NCBI GenBank assembly: GCA_009761415.1
Contig: QUOL01000004.1
Span: 1,178,001 to 1,242,000, forward strand
Origin: Sarcomyxa edulis
Lineage: Eukaryota > Basidiomycota > Agaricomycetes > Agaricales > Mycenaceae
Reading direction: 5' to 3'
DNA length: 64,000 nt
This document shows, in pieces, positions 32,680 through 46,023 of this stretch (positions are counted from its first letter, which is position 1; every line of letters begins with the position of its first letter). The notes under the pieces were generated by a model that did not search any database, was not told where the DNA came from, and saw only the letters and a program-made list of their open reading frames with translations. The translations under genes and the position numbers were made by a program.

Positions 32680-33000
32680 AAATATCATGGCTATAACCTC
32701 AAGGTCGCTCACGGGTTTGCGATAGCTCGCATCTGACTCTGCCGGAGTTATTTTGCACCTGCTCATATAGCCCCTTACAATGCATACCTAGTATAGACAT
32801 CGATTTTCTCCGACGTGCGCATTCATCACAGAATTCTGATCTATACAATTGCCAATGTCTGGAAGTACCACATTAATTAATCGGTTGTATTTTTGTTACA
32901 AGAACCCATGCTTATCGGCATCATCTTACACGGACAACGCTAGTCCTAATGTACAAATCCTTTGGGAAAGTCCAGTGTAAGATCTCAGTCAGCTATAATT
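32680..33000. other. Convergent 3' interval
   Basis: Short shared 3' region between THG1 and the deubiquitinase gene; AT-rich, with nothing else seen. Confidence 0.5.
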
Positions 33001-35206
33001 TCAGACCGTGGCCAGCAAAGCATCTTCGACCTCTTTCATCCGTGCCGCTTCCTTTTCCCGCTCCATCTCCTTCTCCTTAACGGCCTCTGTCTCACGGGTC
33101 AGCACATACGAAGGCGTCATGTAAGGTTTGTAGTCCAGATGCCGCTTCACATAAAAGCACATGTACGCCGGGGAGTTCAGGCATGCACCAAGATTAGAAT
33201 GAGTCACTCTAAGGATAGCAAGTCAGCAAAAGAACTGGGACCAGGTGCACTAACACGTACTTGTCGTCGTCAAACCGATACCACTTCGCCGCGGTCAGAT
33301 AGTGAATAGTTACTGCAAAAAAAAAAGCTTACTTCATCTTGGAATCGAGCAAAGTTGGTGTAATGCCCATTATTAATTTGACCTTCGTGGTTGATGACGG
33401 CGAAAAGATCATACTCGTACATCACCTCTGGACCAGGATAACTGTCGCAGATATTGAGTGAGCCCCGATACTCTTGAATCTCGATACTTACGAGACTGGG
33501 GCAACAGTGTTTTCTTTTTCTGTTTCCTTCATTACCAGCGTAGTGAAAGGGGCCATATTCAGTTCCGCGGGAAACCGAACGATGCTATCGATTTTACGTG
33601 CCGATGATTTGTCGGCCGACTTGTGTTCGAAGCGCTGTAAATTATGTTGGAGATAGGGACGATAAGAGCACGAACTTGCGAAGATACCTTGAACTGGAAG
33701 CTAAGAACTGGAGGAAGCTTGCGGATGCTGAGGCGTTTACTTGCTTCCTATTTGGAGGCTGAGGTCAGATAGATATGGAAGCTACGAGAGACGCACATGA
33801 GAAGATTTCGCGCATTTACTGCAGCTATACTCCTTTGGCCCCAGTTTCTCAGGTTGCGTAAATCTGTTTGGGATCAGGTACACGAACAACAGGAATAATC
33901 CGACGACTTACCGCCTCAGACATGCAGAAAGCGTGTTCTCACCGGATACGACTTCCCCGCTTTTGCCTTTTAATTCCAGGCTGATGTCGAGCATGGGGTC
34001 CACAGTGCTGGTCACATTGCCACAGCGTTCGCACTTGACATCGCTCTGGAGCTGGCCAGCAAATGTTGAGTGGATTATACAATTACAAGAGACATTCGTC
34101 GAGCCCCTGGAGGTGGTATGGATCTGATTCAACGCAGATATGAAGAATTCGTGGGCGTCTTGTTGCGCGTAACCGGAAAGTTCGGCAGAAAGACGCCAGG
34201 TAGTGGCAAGGAAAGTGATCGGCCCATATGGTGCAGTATCGCCGGAATAGATCTAGCAGTAGAAGTCAGCAGATTTGTTCGAACGAGGGGAAGCGCTTGG
34301 GCCTACTTCGCTGAAAAACTTGTCCATCTCGCAGCACGTGCAATCCTTCAGTTTGCATAACTTGCAATTGTGTTTATCGCTGAGGAAGTAGTTTCGCAAA
34401 AGTGGATTGTGTGCAAAACTTTGCAAGACGACGTTTAAGAAACATGTTTGGCCGAGGTTCAGTAGGCCTCTACGACCTGTAGCCGTTCCGACGTGAGACG
34501 ACGGAACACTATGCATCATTGGAATATAGATGTACCTTGGCACGGGATGACGACTGCTTCGTCAACAGCAGCAGTCTCTTCGGCACTCGGGATCCATGAG
34601 CGAAAATTCTCCCTTGGTTTCTTCGCAACTGGAAACAAAATCAATGGACGGACGACAAGCCTGGACAATTCGGGAAGGACCTTGAAATCGGCTCTGTTTT
34701 TCCTCGGCAGATACCACCGTGGAGAGATAAATTGCATCGGCCGTGGCATTGTAAATGAAGTCGTCACAGTCGCAGCAGAAGATAGATCCCGATTTTGTAT
34801 CCGCACCTGATGACATGAGATAAGTATATATTCCTGGGGCGAACAAAAAATCGAACAAAACCGATGCCCTGCATTTTTGAGATGGCTAGTCATATGGCCA
34901 TTTGACCAACAACCACCGTAAGGGCAATGCAGACACACGAACGGTCGGGGAAGACTCGAGGTACAAGTGCCGCAGGTAGGAGCTGATATCTAGTACAAGC
35001 ATGGTGTTAGGACTCGTCACCAGTCGTGTTAGGAACGACTATCTGACCTTTCTTCGTTTGGCTACATGTGTGGACTCCTGCAAGCGGTTAACATTCCAGG
35101 CTATGACAGACTTGTATTTGGCCAATATCGCATTCTCTAGAGCATCTTTTGTGATTAAAGCATCAATATGAGGACATTGTTCCTGAAGAATCCCTTCGGA
35201 TGCCAT
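33001..35206 (-). CDS. SAGA-type ubiquitin hydrolase (Ubp8/USP22)
   Basis: The N-terminus MASEGILQEQCPHIDALITK begins a ZnF-UBP domain, continuing TCGTCTSSLPRPFVCLHCPY, GGCWSNGHMTSHLKNAGH and FCCDCDDFIYN. The catalytic domain has the Cys box GLLNLGQTCFLNVVLQSFAH, a QQDAHEFFISALNQIH block, a zinc ribbon (VKCERCGNVTSTVDPMLDIS and YSCSKCAKSSHEASKRL), and the His box GHYTNFARFQDEWYRFDDDK. A charged C-terminal tail follows. This is the layout of Ubp8, which removes ubiquitin from histone H2B within the SAGA co-activator. All catalytic motifs are intact. About nine exons; upstream start alternatives were not seen. Confidence 0.9.
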
Positions 35207-35428
35207 ATCTGCAGCTTCACGGTAGCCTGAAGGTATATGTGCTCAGTAGTTCGCGATTTCGGAATTTAGTTGATCACTGTTGAGTTGGAAAGAAGCCTCG
35301 GCAAAGCCCGAATCGAGTTATGTAATTTCTGCTCTTTGCTCGATCGTACTTCCGACTCCACTTGCGATATTTCAGCTTGCAAGAGTTTTGGTAGGTACAT
35401 CGACAGCACATGCGAGCTTGAAGCAAGA

Positions 35429-36159
35429 ATGGCCATCTTCGCATGCCTTTTCCCTTGGTCAAAATATGGTCAGGTTCCGGATTTGGAGTCTTGCCAGTTC
35501 TGTCGCGTATCGGCGGACAACGGTTTTGAAATAATATGGGAGGTGAGCTCCTTGAGTATTCATTTTGTGCGCATTGAAGCTAATTTGAGCTTAACGACAG
35601 GACGAGACCTTCATTGCATTCTGTGACCGCGATCCAGCAACTGCAGTTCACTTTCAGGTGGTACCAAGAACGCATATACGTACGTTGCCAAATATTCTAC
35701 GATATTCTTGCAAACTTGCTCAGTCATGCATCAGGGAGCGTGGCAGACCTTCGCTCATGCGATGTGGATCTTGGTGGGCATCTGTAATCCGGCACGAGCT
35801 ATTGGCCCGCTCATCACGAGAAAAATTGTAGTGAAAGCGATGGAAAAAATAGGCCACGCTCTCTTGGACAATCATGGTGTCTCCCCTTTAAACCACAAGT
35901 AACAGTCTGTCTTCTTGTTGATTTATCTCGTATAACGGTCTCTAATAGGTTAGGATTTCACATACCTCCGTATAACTCGGTGTACCATCTGCACATGCAC
36001 GTACAAGGCTTGCCGTACAAATCGCTGTTCCGTCGCATGAAGTACCCGGTCGCTCATGGGAGCAGATCTCATACGAAAGGTTTTAGCTGGTTTGTCACAG
36101 CCGAACAGACAGTACAGATACTCAAACGAGAAGGTCGTATTGGACTATTCCCGTCCTAA
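35429..36159 (+). CDS. HIT-domain (HINT-like) nucleotide hydrolase
   Basis: Exons stitched by frame give KYGQVPDLESCQFCRVSADN, then DETFIAFCDRDPATAVHFQV and VPRTHIRSVADL. Next come VKAMEKIGHALLDNHGVSPL and, after an intron, LGFHIPPYNSVYHLHMHVQG. The last segment has the histidine triad H-L-H-M-H. The C-terminus reads GFSWFVTAEQTVQILKREGR. Histidine-triad proteins hydrolyse nucleotide phosphoramidates or related adenylates. This one resembles HINT3-like fungal members with a CxxC at the front. The triad is intact. The start at 35429 is the first ATG that gives a conventional N-terminus. Confidence 0.82.
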
Positions 36160-38641
36160 GGCTCCGTAGAGTTCAAACCTCCTCATTGCCTGGCCACGTA
36201 CGCTCGACGTGTCTCAATAGCATGTTTCCGGTCTTTTCTCTTCTAGCTCAGAACCCAGCACCTCCATGAAAGATCACGAGAAGGGTGTGCCACCAATCTT
36301 TCTCTCGGAATTTTTCCTATTGACATCGAATAGGAATGCGGCGCCTCTCTAATGCCCGCGGATCATCGAGTTGAGCCTTATTTCTGGAGTCATCGCGTCA
36401 TGCATTGGTGGCCATGAACATTGTGACAAACTCATAGCCAAGTGTTGACCCGATACGTATTTTTCTTATCCAGGTCATTTCTTGCCGGGTCTCTCCTCTC
36501 TGCTAGTCTGTTTTTCGCAGGAATATCACGAACCGCGTCTGGTGGTTGCAGTTGTTTTCTGTCGCTGTTGCACCTTCAGCATGGGAGTCATCCAATCGTC
36601 ACCCTTCCATTTGTGATTCCCATCGACCAATCGCCTTCAACGCATTTGTTATCTGGGTCCAAAACGGTCTTCTCAGTGCTAAGTAAATTAAGAGGAGACT
36701 TCTACTTGTACACATCGGATGGTCCGAGATTAGAGCTTGATCACCTTACCCTAGCTTGGGGTTGCGATGCCACGACGGCAGCTACAGCTAGACGGCGTAC
36801 GCCCCGGTTGATGTGCTTCCCCGGAATTATGTCCGGCCTTCCGTGAGGTTTTCGCTATGGACGGTATGACAATCTCCTCCAGCATCGTACCCTCCGAGCA
36901 CCCAGTTCACTCCAGTTCTTAGGTTCAGATCTCTTACAGAAAGGAATCGAGCACTGGAGTTCACAGCTGATGGGTTAGACATTCCGGCCCCAGGGTAATG
37001 TCACGAGAGGACGAACTGAGCGCTATCTGAAGCCCAGCATACAGGTTGTGGTAAGGCCAAGCCCATTCGATTTTCTTAGATGCCGCAGATATGTATTGAA
37101 CATCCTGATAGATTGTGCTTCGCTTTGACGGTCCCGATGTACAACGTCGTACGAGTCTTGGGGCTTCGGAGTAGCCCTGCCAAGGCCATTGTTGTAGCCA
37201 TAAGTATGGCAAAGTCGACTGTAACAAACGCACCCCACCAGAACATATATTTCTTGCTTTTTTACACGCCCCCTCTGTCAAAGTCGCTACTCCTCGAGTG
37301 GCCCACCCGCTTCAGGCATGAGAAGGGAGGTCTGCCGTATAATTGTGGTCGTTGGGCTAGGGTATGAAGGTAGGCAAAAGGCGAGCATTGCATCTTCCCA
37401 TAGGCGTTCAGGCGTGGCCGCCGGTGAGCTTCATCGTTTATTCGTCTTCCGGTTCTCACGTCTATTTGGGTCTCGAAGAACCGCCACTACCAATGGGTCA
37501 GTTGATCCTGAATGCCGCATTATGATATCTGACACTCCGTATTTCTCACCCTGTAGGCTATAGCTGGTGTAATGCAAGACTATCTGAATCTTGATTTAGC
37601 TTTACTTCGGACCATGTGGGACATCTTTTAAAGATCTTTCAGGATCCAAAAATAATTGCCCATGAGAACAACGTATGTCCCCTTCAAGTCTCTCCTGATC
37701 AAATATACGCTTACATCCTTTACTCCTGGACAATCATCAGGTGTAGACCGCTAGAGAACAAGGCACATGCACTGATGAGGTACGAGCCAGAGCTCATCAG
37801 AAGACACCACTTTTGCCATCGACTCCGAGCAATCGCGTTGGGATAGAACGACTGGAACAACGTTGCGAACATTACTCAAGATTTCGTTTACAGCATCTCC
37901 GTCCTCCGGTGGCCACGTCCTTTTGTTTCAAAAATAGGCCGCTTGTTTCGTGCATGACCATTGAGATGCCCCTTACTGCGATCTTCGCCATCGGGTAAGA
38001 ACAATCCGCAATGTCTATTTCTGGAATGTGATTATTCTCGAATAATATCTCTACCTGCTCCTACAAGATCCTCGGACCGATGCACCACCTAGGTCAAAGA
38101 ACAGATCAGCGGTACGCCGTATGCTTCCACTTCCGCAAGATTGCTTTTTGATCTATTCTTAAGTGCAGAAAGGACAAGTCGGTATCAGATATTCCTGTTC
38201 TCGTTGCCTTTCTGGCGCCACCTATCTTCATTTCGACCTTGATACTTACCGATGACCCTTGCTCTGGGTATTTTGCTCTACTTCCGGACGTACCTCACTT
38301 TCAAACCAGCTACACGTCACGGCAGATTTCTCAATCAGACTCCTGGGCTGTCCGGTGTCCTCTACACTTATTTTCCCCGTGTGTATCGTTTCCGGTGGGC
38401 CACCAAACGGTAACATTTTTCGGGCGATATGTGAGCCTGTATCCTGGATCGTTGTCTTCCCCTTACTGAATTTATGTGATATGCAGAGAATAGATCCACC
38501 GTTCCACCCTCTGTTAAAAATCTGCCGTATTCATCAACTGAGTCCATGTGACAAGACTTTGTGTCATGAATCCTCTCCAGCTCACTGATATAAGAATGGC
38601 AGAGTGCTTTACTCATGTCTCGTGTACAATCCAGAGTCGCC
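36160..38641. other. 2.5-kb interval without a confident gene
   Basis: No open frame gives a coherent product. One minus-strand stretch near 37120-37245 reads YMFWWGAFVTVDFAILMATT and then MALAGLLRSPKTRTTLYI, which resembles a membrane segment followed by a basic loop. Plus-strand frames (for example 36442-36846) show no known motif. It may hold a decayed membrane-protein gene or an intron-rich gene that I could not assemble. Confidence 0.3.
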
Positions 38642-41027
38642 ATGATTTCCCCCACTCAATTTGTCTATGCGCTTCTCCTTTCAGCTGAGGTCGCCTACTC
38701 AGCTCCTGCAGCCTCCCTGGCTGTGTCTTCGGCCTCCGCTGTCGACTCCGTCGCCTCTTCTATATCGTCTATTCCATCGTCCGCCGGTATCTCTGCTTCT
38801 GCATCACTAGCAGTCGGAAGACCCTCGTCTTCGACGGTGTCCGCCGCTGAACCGAGTTCGACGGTCCCATTTGTTAGCACCGACCCTAATCTTCAAGAGT
38901 GGGATCCCGCTGAGACCACCGGTAATCCTCAACCGATCCGTGGTCAACTTGGTGCTAGTGTCTTGGGTCCAAATAATGTGGAGATTATGAGGCAGAACCC
39001 AGATCTGGCTGCTCCTCCAACTACAGATCATGGTTCGGTGTAAGTGTTTCTACATCCAATAACAAGCAGTGGTTGAATCTACTTCATTTTAGCCAAGGAG
39101 CAAAATGGCCATTCTCTCTCAGCCACAATCGTCTACAAACCGGGGGTTGGGCCCGCCAGGAGAATAGTAAGAAACACAATTGCACAAAATCGTTCTAAAC
39201 GTACTGAATTGTGGTCGTTGTAGCTGATGTTATGCCGATTGCGACCGGTAAATGGCGATATGACGATAAACATTGATTACCATCTCACTGATGTGCATCG
39301 CAGCGATGGCCAGCGTGAATATGCGCCTAGAGGCCGGAGCTATACGGTAAGATAGTACAATCTCTGATGGCTACCAAGGTATCAATTACCTCGTAAAATA
39401 CAGCGAGCTTCACTGGCACTCGACGAGCGAGGTAAGTGTTAGCATTGCCTTTATGATATAGTCACTAAATGTACTGCAGTGGGCATATGTCTTGAAGGTC
39501 AGAGGTTCACCAATACATGATTCAAGAGGCTTGACTCTTTCTGCAGGGATCGACCCAGATCACTGCTGTTAATTCTGATGGACAAAACTTCGTCGCTACA
39601 GTGGTAAATATCCTATTCCGACAACAGCGAGTCTAGCAATGATCCCAATCCTCTCTTTGTGTCTAGGAAGCCGGAGATCTATGGTTTTTCCCTCCTGGGA
39701 TCCCTCACTCCCTGCAGGCGACTAATGAGTCCGCTGACGGTTCCGAGTTCATTCTCGTACGTGATACTTCCCCAATTGCCTGGACTGCCAACATAATTCT
39801 TTGGCCCAGGTTTTCGACGATGGTGCTTTCAGCGAGGACGATACGTTCTTAGTAAGTGCGCTACAGCATGAGAAGGTGCTGGTCTGATAATCTTTGCAGT
39901 TGACTGATTGGCTTGCTCATGTTCCGGCGGAAGTTATCGCCAAAAATTTCCAGGTGCGGAAGCATGATGATTCACTTTCTGAGCTCTCATTGACGTCTTT
40001 TTAGACGACCGTTTCAGCCTTTGACCACATACCAGCGCAAGAGTTATATATCTTCCCCGGAAGTAAGTATTCTGTCCTATCAGTCAGGAAGTCTTGTGAC
40101 CGTCTCCTCTTAGCTCCTCCGCCAATCGATGCTCAACCTCCAAGCAGTCCTCAGGGTCAGATTCCTAGCCCTTTCGCGTTCTCCATGTCCAAAATGAGCG
40201 CAACACTATTATCTGGAGGTAGCGTCAAAGTGGTGGACTCGACGAATTTCCCTGTTGCTACAACCATTGCCGCAGCGGAAGTCACTGTAGAGCCTGGCGC
40301 CATGAGGTTGGTTCATTCATTATGACGCCTCACATTTTAGTCGGACTAAACCTAATCTTACGCCAGAGAACTCCATGTAGGGCTTTTTGTACTCTAGTCG
40401 TCTTTTGACCACGCACTTATGTAAATTTTTAGTGGCACCCTACGCAAGATGAATGGAGTCTTTTCCTGTACGTGCGGTCTTTTCAAACTGGCACCCGTTC
40501 TCTAATACCTCTGATATAGTCAAGGTGAAGGACGCGTCACAATATTCGCAGCTCAAAGCAACGCGAGAACATTCAACTACCAAGCAGGAGACATTGGTAT
40601 GATCATCGTTAACACAGTGTTCGTTCGGTACTAATGTACCATCAGGATACGTACCAGCATCTATGGGTAGGTCCACACACATCTATATTCTGGGCCCTAA
40701 ATCATTCAATACGTGCTCGCGCAGGCCACTATGTTGAGAACACGGGCAATACCACCCTCAAATATCTAGAGATATTCAAGACCGGTATGCTCCCATCTCA
40801 AATTTGCTCATTTTTCTATGTCTGACGTCTGGTATAGATCGTTTCCAAGATATCAGTCTGAACCAGGCAAGTAAAAACAATCCGAGAAATATCAATCTTC
40901 TGACGTGGATTCATATCAGTGGTTGGCTTTGACGCCACCTGAAATGGTCAAGGCTCATTTGCAATTATCGGACGAAACGATTGCTCAGCTATCGAAGACT
41001 AAGCCCACTGTCATCGGGCCTGCGTGA
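38642..41027 (+). CDS. Secreted bicupin oxalate decarboxylase
   Basis: It starts MISPTQFVYALLLSAEVAYS (signal peptide), followed by a Ser/Ala-rich stretch. Cupin 1: MRLEAGAIRELHWHSTSEWA (two His and a Glu ligand) and LWFFPPGIPHSLQ (third His). The lid loop follows in FSEDDTFLLTDWLAHVP, with the Glu needed for decarboxylation. Cupin 2: RELHWHPTQDEWSLF and GYVPASMGHYVENTGNTTL. The enzyme converts oxalate to formate and CO2 at a manganese centre, outside the cell. Roughly 17-18 introns are inferred, including exons of 18 bp (39480-39497) and 10 bp (40367-40376). All metal ligands are present. Confidence 0.9.
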
Positions 41028-41171
41028 AGCAATATTTATTGGTTATTGAATAGATCACCAAGAAAGTACATTGCAGTGGAATAGCCTGTGTGCGTGCTAT
41101 GGTCCCGTAGTGAGGCTATAAAGACAATACATATTCTATTCTCCATCCATCTCCAAAACCACGGGAGGGTT

Positions 41172-43857
41172 TCAGACAACGGGCAGACCGAAACTATTGG
41201 CACTTGAATCAATGGAGTCACTAGGCATAAGCGTCCCGAGGCGAGGATTTATGGCTGTACTTGCAGTAGTAGGGCGAAAGAGCAGGTCCCCCAAGCCTGA
41301 CCAGAAGTGTTTTGACCTATATCCAGGATCATGGTGGTGACGTCGTACTTTCTTCAACTCTTCTTCTAGGTATCGATTACGAGTGCGAAGATGTTCTGCG
41401 TCGGTTTGGACCGATGCGTGAACGAACGACCGTCTTCTCTCCTTCGGGAAGTCAGAAATATCCGCGAAGCGTGACACTGTGTCAGATCCAGATTGAACTA
41501 CAGCCGCTGGCCGCCAGCTTTTCGATGGTTGTTTGGATGTTGTCAAGACTGTGCATTGTCCGTTACGTCGACTGTCGGTAGGAAGCCATAGCGTTCTATC
41601 GTCAGGGTACGGACTACGATGAGATACACGGATTGGCTTCTCGACTGACCCAGCATTCGGAATATTTCCATGCGACTGAGGGAAAAATAACGGGGACAAT
41701 TCTTCGGCAAGCGAGCCAAAACGTGGAAGTGTGAGTGTATGGATTACGACACCTGGCATAATTCCTCCTTGGGCCGGATCGGTGATGGATGTGAACCTGC
41801 TTGTCGATGAGTCCTTAGAGCTGAGTGCAGAACATTCTTCACACTGCAGAGTAGGACTACGCTCTACATCGAATGCGGAAAGAAAGTCCCTGGTCGAGTC
41901 ATCCACGTGGTAAGCATCGGGACTGGGGATGGGTCGGCGGGCTTCATTCAAGTTAGAAAGTGATGAAGATGCTACTAAAGCATGCATTTCTCCTTGCCCT
42001 GACTCGACAGACTCATGCTTGACCTGGGAGCAAATGCACGGAGACTGGATCTCTGGAGATGAGATATCGTTTTCCGCGCCAATGCCAGACATTTTAGACG
42101 TAGTAGAAAAGGGGGGGATGTGGCTTGTAGTCAATCGAGGGTCTAGTGGGTCGAGTGTGGACGTGGAGGCTTGAGAAAGTAGTGCGTGGCTGTCAGCGTT
42201 CTCGGAACCGTGGTCATCACCGTGTATACTAGCGACCATGGGATGAATCAAGGTTACGGAACCGTTAGTACTGAAGATTGATCCAAGCTCGGTTCCCGAA
42301 GTAGCCGATGAAGGTCCAAAGCCTGTCTCAGCACGCCGGCCTCCAGGAATTAGAGAGCCCGACAACTCTACCGGCGTGCCATTGTTGTCATTCAAGGCGA
42401 ACTGCGATGCCACGGTTTCCGAAAGTAGCTGATGTACGAGGGACACCGGAGGTGATAGCGTCACTAATGATTCGATGTCGTGGTCCCGTCGAGAGCTCAG
42501 GATGTTGTCAGTGGTCTCATCTGATATGTAAGTACCTGTAGTAGATAGGCTAGGCAGATCTGCGAGCGAAGATGCAATTGAAAGAGGCTCTTCATTCGAT
42601 CTGTTGACCGTCAGGTCTTGGTGGATAGGATCCACAACGGAGAAGAGTATGCCCGCACTTCCGGCTGATGACTGACCGTTTGAGTATTGGTATAGTTTGA
42701 GATTCTCATTCCTCCCCTCAAGTGTCCGTTGAGAGACGCGACTCAGAGATAGGAGGGAAGTGCCTTCTGTGTCCTCCAGAGATGGGCTTGGCTCATTAAA
42801 GGACACTGCGAGATCATGTACTTGTTTCGTTTTCGGAGAATTCTTCTCGCAATCGTCGAGGATAGTGTCATCAGGAGGATGGGAGATGTTGGATGGGACA
42901 TCGACGTCCTCTCGAGGTGTACAGGAACGGGAATCGAGACTCCTTTGTCCGAGAATCAATCCTGAGGTGGATATAATCTGTTCTAAGGCATCAAAAACCT
43001 CGGCGGGCGCCGTGCTGATGTTGACAAAGTCACTACCATCTCGCTGAAAGTGTTCGGTAGACAGTTCCGTCGTAGAGCTACTGTGCGCTTGTGACTCAGT
43101 AGTAGTGGTAGGAATCGATCCTGAAGACGCCTCAATCTGGGATATCTCATCCGCGGTTGATCGTGGATTTGTCGCGGAGAGGGGGATAGGGGAGTCTACA
43201 TCTGAGGATGCAACTACCTCAGGACGGTTCTGACTGGCCGGGGAACAGTCACTAGTATCATGCGTGGGGTCCAGCTCACGTCGAGCAAGTGAATCGCCGC
43301 GAGATGAATTATCCTGCTCAAGCGCTTCCGAGAGGTGGAGAGGGTCGCCGGTGTTATGCAGAGCCGTATGGAATGTGGAAGATGGACTCTGAGCTGCGTG
43401 GAAAGAATCGGACAGTTCGGGAAATATATCAGAAATGTGAGGGATGCGTTGTGTTTTTGGACTGGTCCGTATCTGTTTCCCTTGAAGGAGAGCAAGATCT
43501 TCTATGATTTGGACATGGCCTTCGGCCAGACTGAAAATGGTTGAATATTCATGAATTGCGTAAGAAATTGCTAATGACTGACGAATCGAGACTATCCGTA
43601 GATAAAGACACAAAGTCCTCGCCAGTGACGCCGTACTGCTGCATGAATTCGGACATCATGGCAGCGTACTGTCCACCATTAGCAAGAATATAGGCCGAGA
43701 GCTCCTCTGAGCTCAATTTCGCGACCTGTAAATACGTGGCATTCAGATTACACGAAAGGTTCTAATGGTATGCTGCTCTCACCTGCCAGTCGTGCAAAAG
43801 CGGCGGCCGATGTAGGCTGGGATTTTGAGGACGGGTAGAAACAGTAGGCGTCGGCAT
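41172..43857 (-). CDS. Large Ser/Thr-rich disordered protein with short N-terminal helical domain
   Basis: Exon 1 (43857-43783) encodes MPTPTVSTRPQNPSLHRPPL and LHDWQ. Exon 2 begins at 43725 with VAKLSSEELSAYILANGGQY and FMQQYGVTGEDF, a helical pattern faintly like a SAM or similar small domain. The third exon, about 2.35 kb, is mostly low-complexity Ser, Thr, Pro and acidic residues. It ends with a short coiled-coil-like segment (LRTRNRYLEEELKKVRRHHH) and FWSGLGDLLF. The exact intron between exons 2 and 3 (about 43625-43537) is uncertain. It probably has a regulatory or scaffold role, but no family is recognised. Stop is 144 bp from the oxalate decarboxylase stop. Confidence 0.6.
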
Positions 43858-46023
43858 CACGGTATAATCACAAGTGAAGGCCTTGAGAGCAGAGTTATCG
43901 AGCTCTTTGATGTGGGTCAAATGATCTGCCAGGAATAGGAATGCTGTTCAGACCTCGAACGGTGGATGCTTGACTTATTCTCGCTATCTGAGAGCCTCGG
44001 CGGGACTCGCAGATAGTGTTGAGATGGGGCACAAATCGATTACGATCCCGCAATCAGAAGGACTCCTTATAACGAGATCGACTGTGGCAACAAAGACCAA
44101 TGACAAGTCTTTATTTTAGCACTTCGGGTCCCGTGAGGGAATACCAGGCGCCTTGAAAGCCTAATGCAAGAAAAGAACTACCTAAGAAATGCATCGTTTC
44201 AGTGCTTTTAGAGGAGCGTGGAGACACCGAAAGTTAGCTGACGACATGAGGTAGTTTTCTAGAGATAAAATCAGTCGCATCTTTCTGATGGAACAAACCA
44301 TGAGCGCTGAACGTTGAACACTAACCTGTACGGTGCATGTTATCTTGGCCTTCGCCACTGGTCCAAATGAAGGCAGTTAAACGCCTGCAGCTGGCAGCTT
44401 GTTAGCCTGTCACGGTCGGACTCCGGATTCTGCAACAAACTCGGAAACGCGCTCCATCACAGATGTCACACTGAGTGACTCTCTCAAGCCTGCCCTAAAC
44501 ATGCCCGACAAAATCCACAACGAAAAACTTTTTTCAGTCTGCGATCATCGTCTCTTCCGACGTCAAGTCTGATGTCTACATGCTTTTCCTGTCGTTGTTC
44601 CCCAACAACATGAACCGATAGTCCATCCTCACAACATTTCTACCCATGGTTAGTGAACGTTTTGTGTCTCTCTAGTCCTCGACGCGATGATATCTCCAAA
44701 TTTTCTCGAGTATCGACTGTCATACCTAGACGACGATGCAATGTGTTTCTTTTTGTCATAGTTACACTGATCGGTTCATCTCTTTGCGTCCAAACGTACT
44801 TGCCTCCAGGTTGCTGAATCATATTTCCCCACAGACTGTCAATCAACCAACGAAAGCGACTCGACGATAAGAGCAAGAGCACTGGATTTTATCGGAATTT
44901 GACGATGTGAGTAGAGCGTTCCTATTTTGGTTTCCTCTTCACAAGATGATACCATATCATTCAAACTAGAGTATATGAGTGCCTTAGGGCTCGATGCTTT
45001 TAATGTATCTGTCAATCCACTGATACTTTTTTCATCTGTTTGTCTCGACTTCTCGGACGTATACTGATTACATCCTGCTTGCAGATCTTGCACATCATTG
45101 CCGTATGACAAGTAACGAAGGGCTATGATCATGGTGAGCAATCCTTCTATCTGTCTGAATGATGATATCAAGGAATTACCGCCTGATCTGTCCTCATTGG
45201 ACCGAATTGACGACAATTCCAAGGCTGTATTTTTCGAAATATTCTGACTCTTTTTTCATCGAATCGTCTTTTACTAGTCATCGTGCTGACAAAATTATTC
45301 CAGATCCCTCGGATGTTCCCTCCAAGCTCTTCCTCAATGCGACTCTTCTCACAAAGGTTAGTGAACTCTTCCATCTCGTTCCAATATATGATGTTATTAT
45401 CACGACGGTCTTCGTATTATTACTGCCGAAAAGGCCCGCCACAGCTCAAAAATTCGGGCATCCCCTTCTGAACTTCTCTCGTTTCGATGTGTCTGTAACA
45501 CCATACTGACCAACCCTCTTCTCTCAGGTGACTTTCCACTCGTCTCTGATCTTCGTCCAACACTGCGTCCGCAAGACTCACAGTGAGTACTCTTTCACAT
45601 TTCTCGTTTCTTCCTCGTTCACGATGTGTACGATGAAACAACTTCAAAACAATAATCAACTAGAAGCTGTTTCTGAGCTTCGGCCTTGATTGTAGTACTT
45701 GCAACTGATCCATCTTACTCTTTTTTTGCATCTGTCTCCTACGTCGAATGGTGTCGCTGACCAGTCTTGTGAAGTTTACAGGATTTCTTCGTCAAGTGTA
45801 TGCGACTGTATGTGATCTTGACTGTCATGGGTCCCTCCTTTGTAGGACTTTTGTACCACCCATCATGTATGAGTAGTAATAATAGTGATATCAACATTTA
45901 CTTTCGAAGGTCATAGACGTCGGCGGCTGTTCGCATTTGGTATTGCGGGCGTCAATATGTCTCGTCTCGCTATACAACGACGCGTGATACATACATTCAT
46001 ACTCGAGGTCGTTTTCGATGACC
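43858..46023. other. 2.2-kb interval, possible unrecognised small gene
   Basis: Plus-strand pieces near 45132-45600 (VSNPSICLNDDIKELPPDLS, DPSDVPSKLFLNATLLTK, VTFHSSLIFVQHC) sit next to donor- and acceptor-like sites and look partly coding. I could not build one uninterrupted model and recognise no domain. The remainder shows nothing. Confidence 0.25.
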
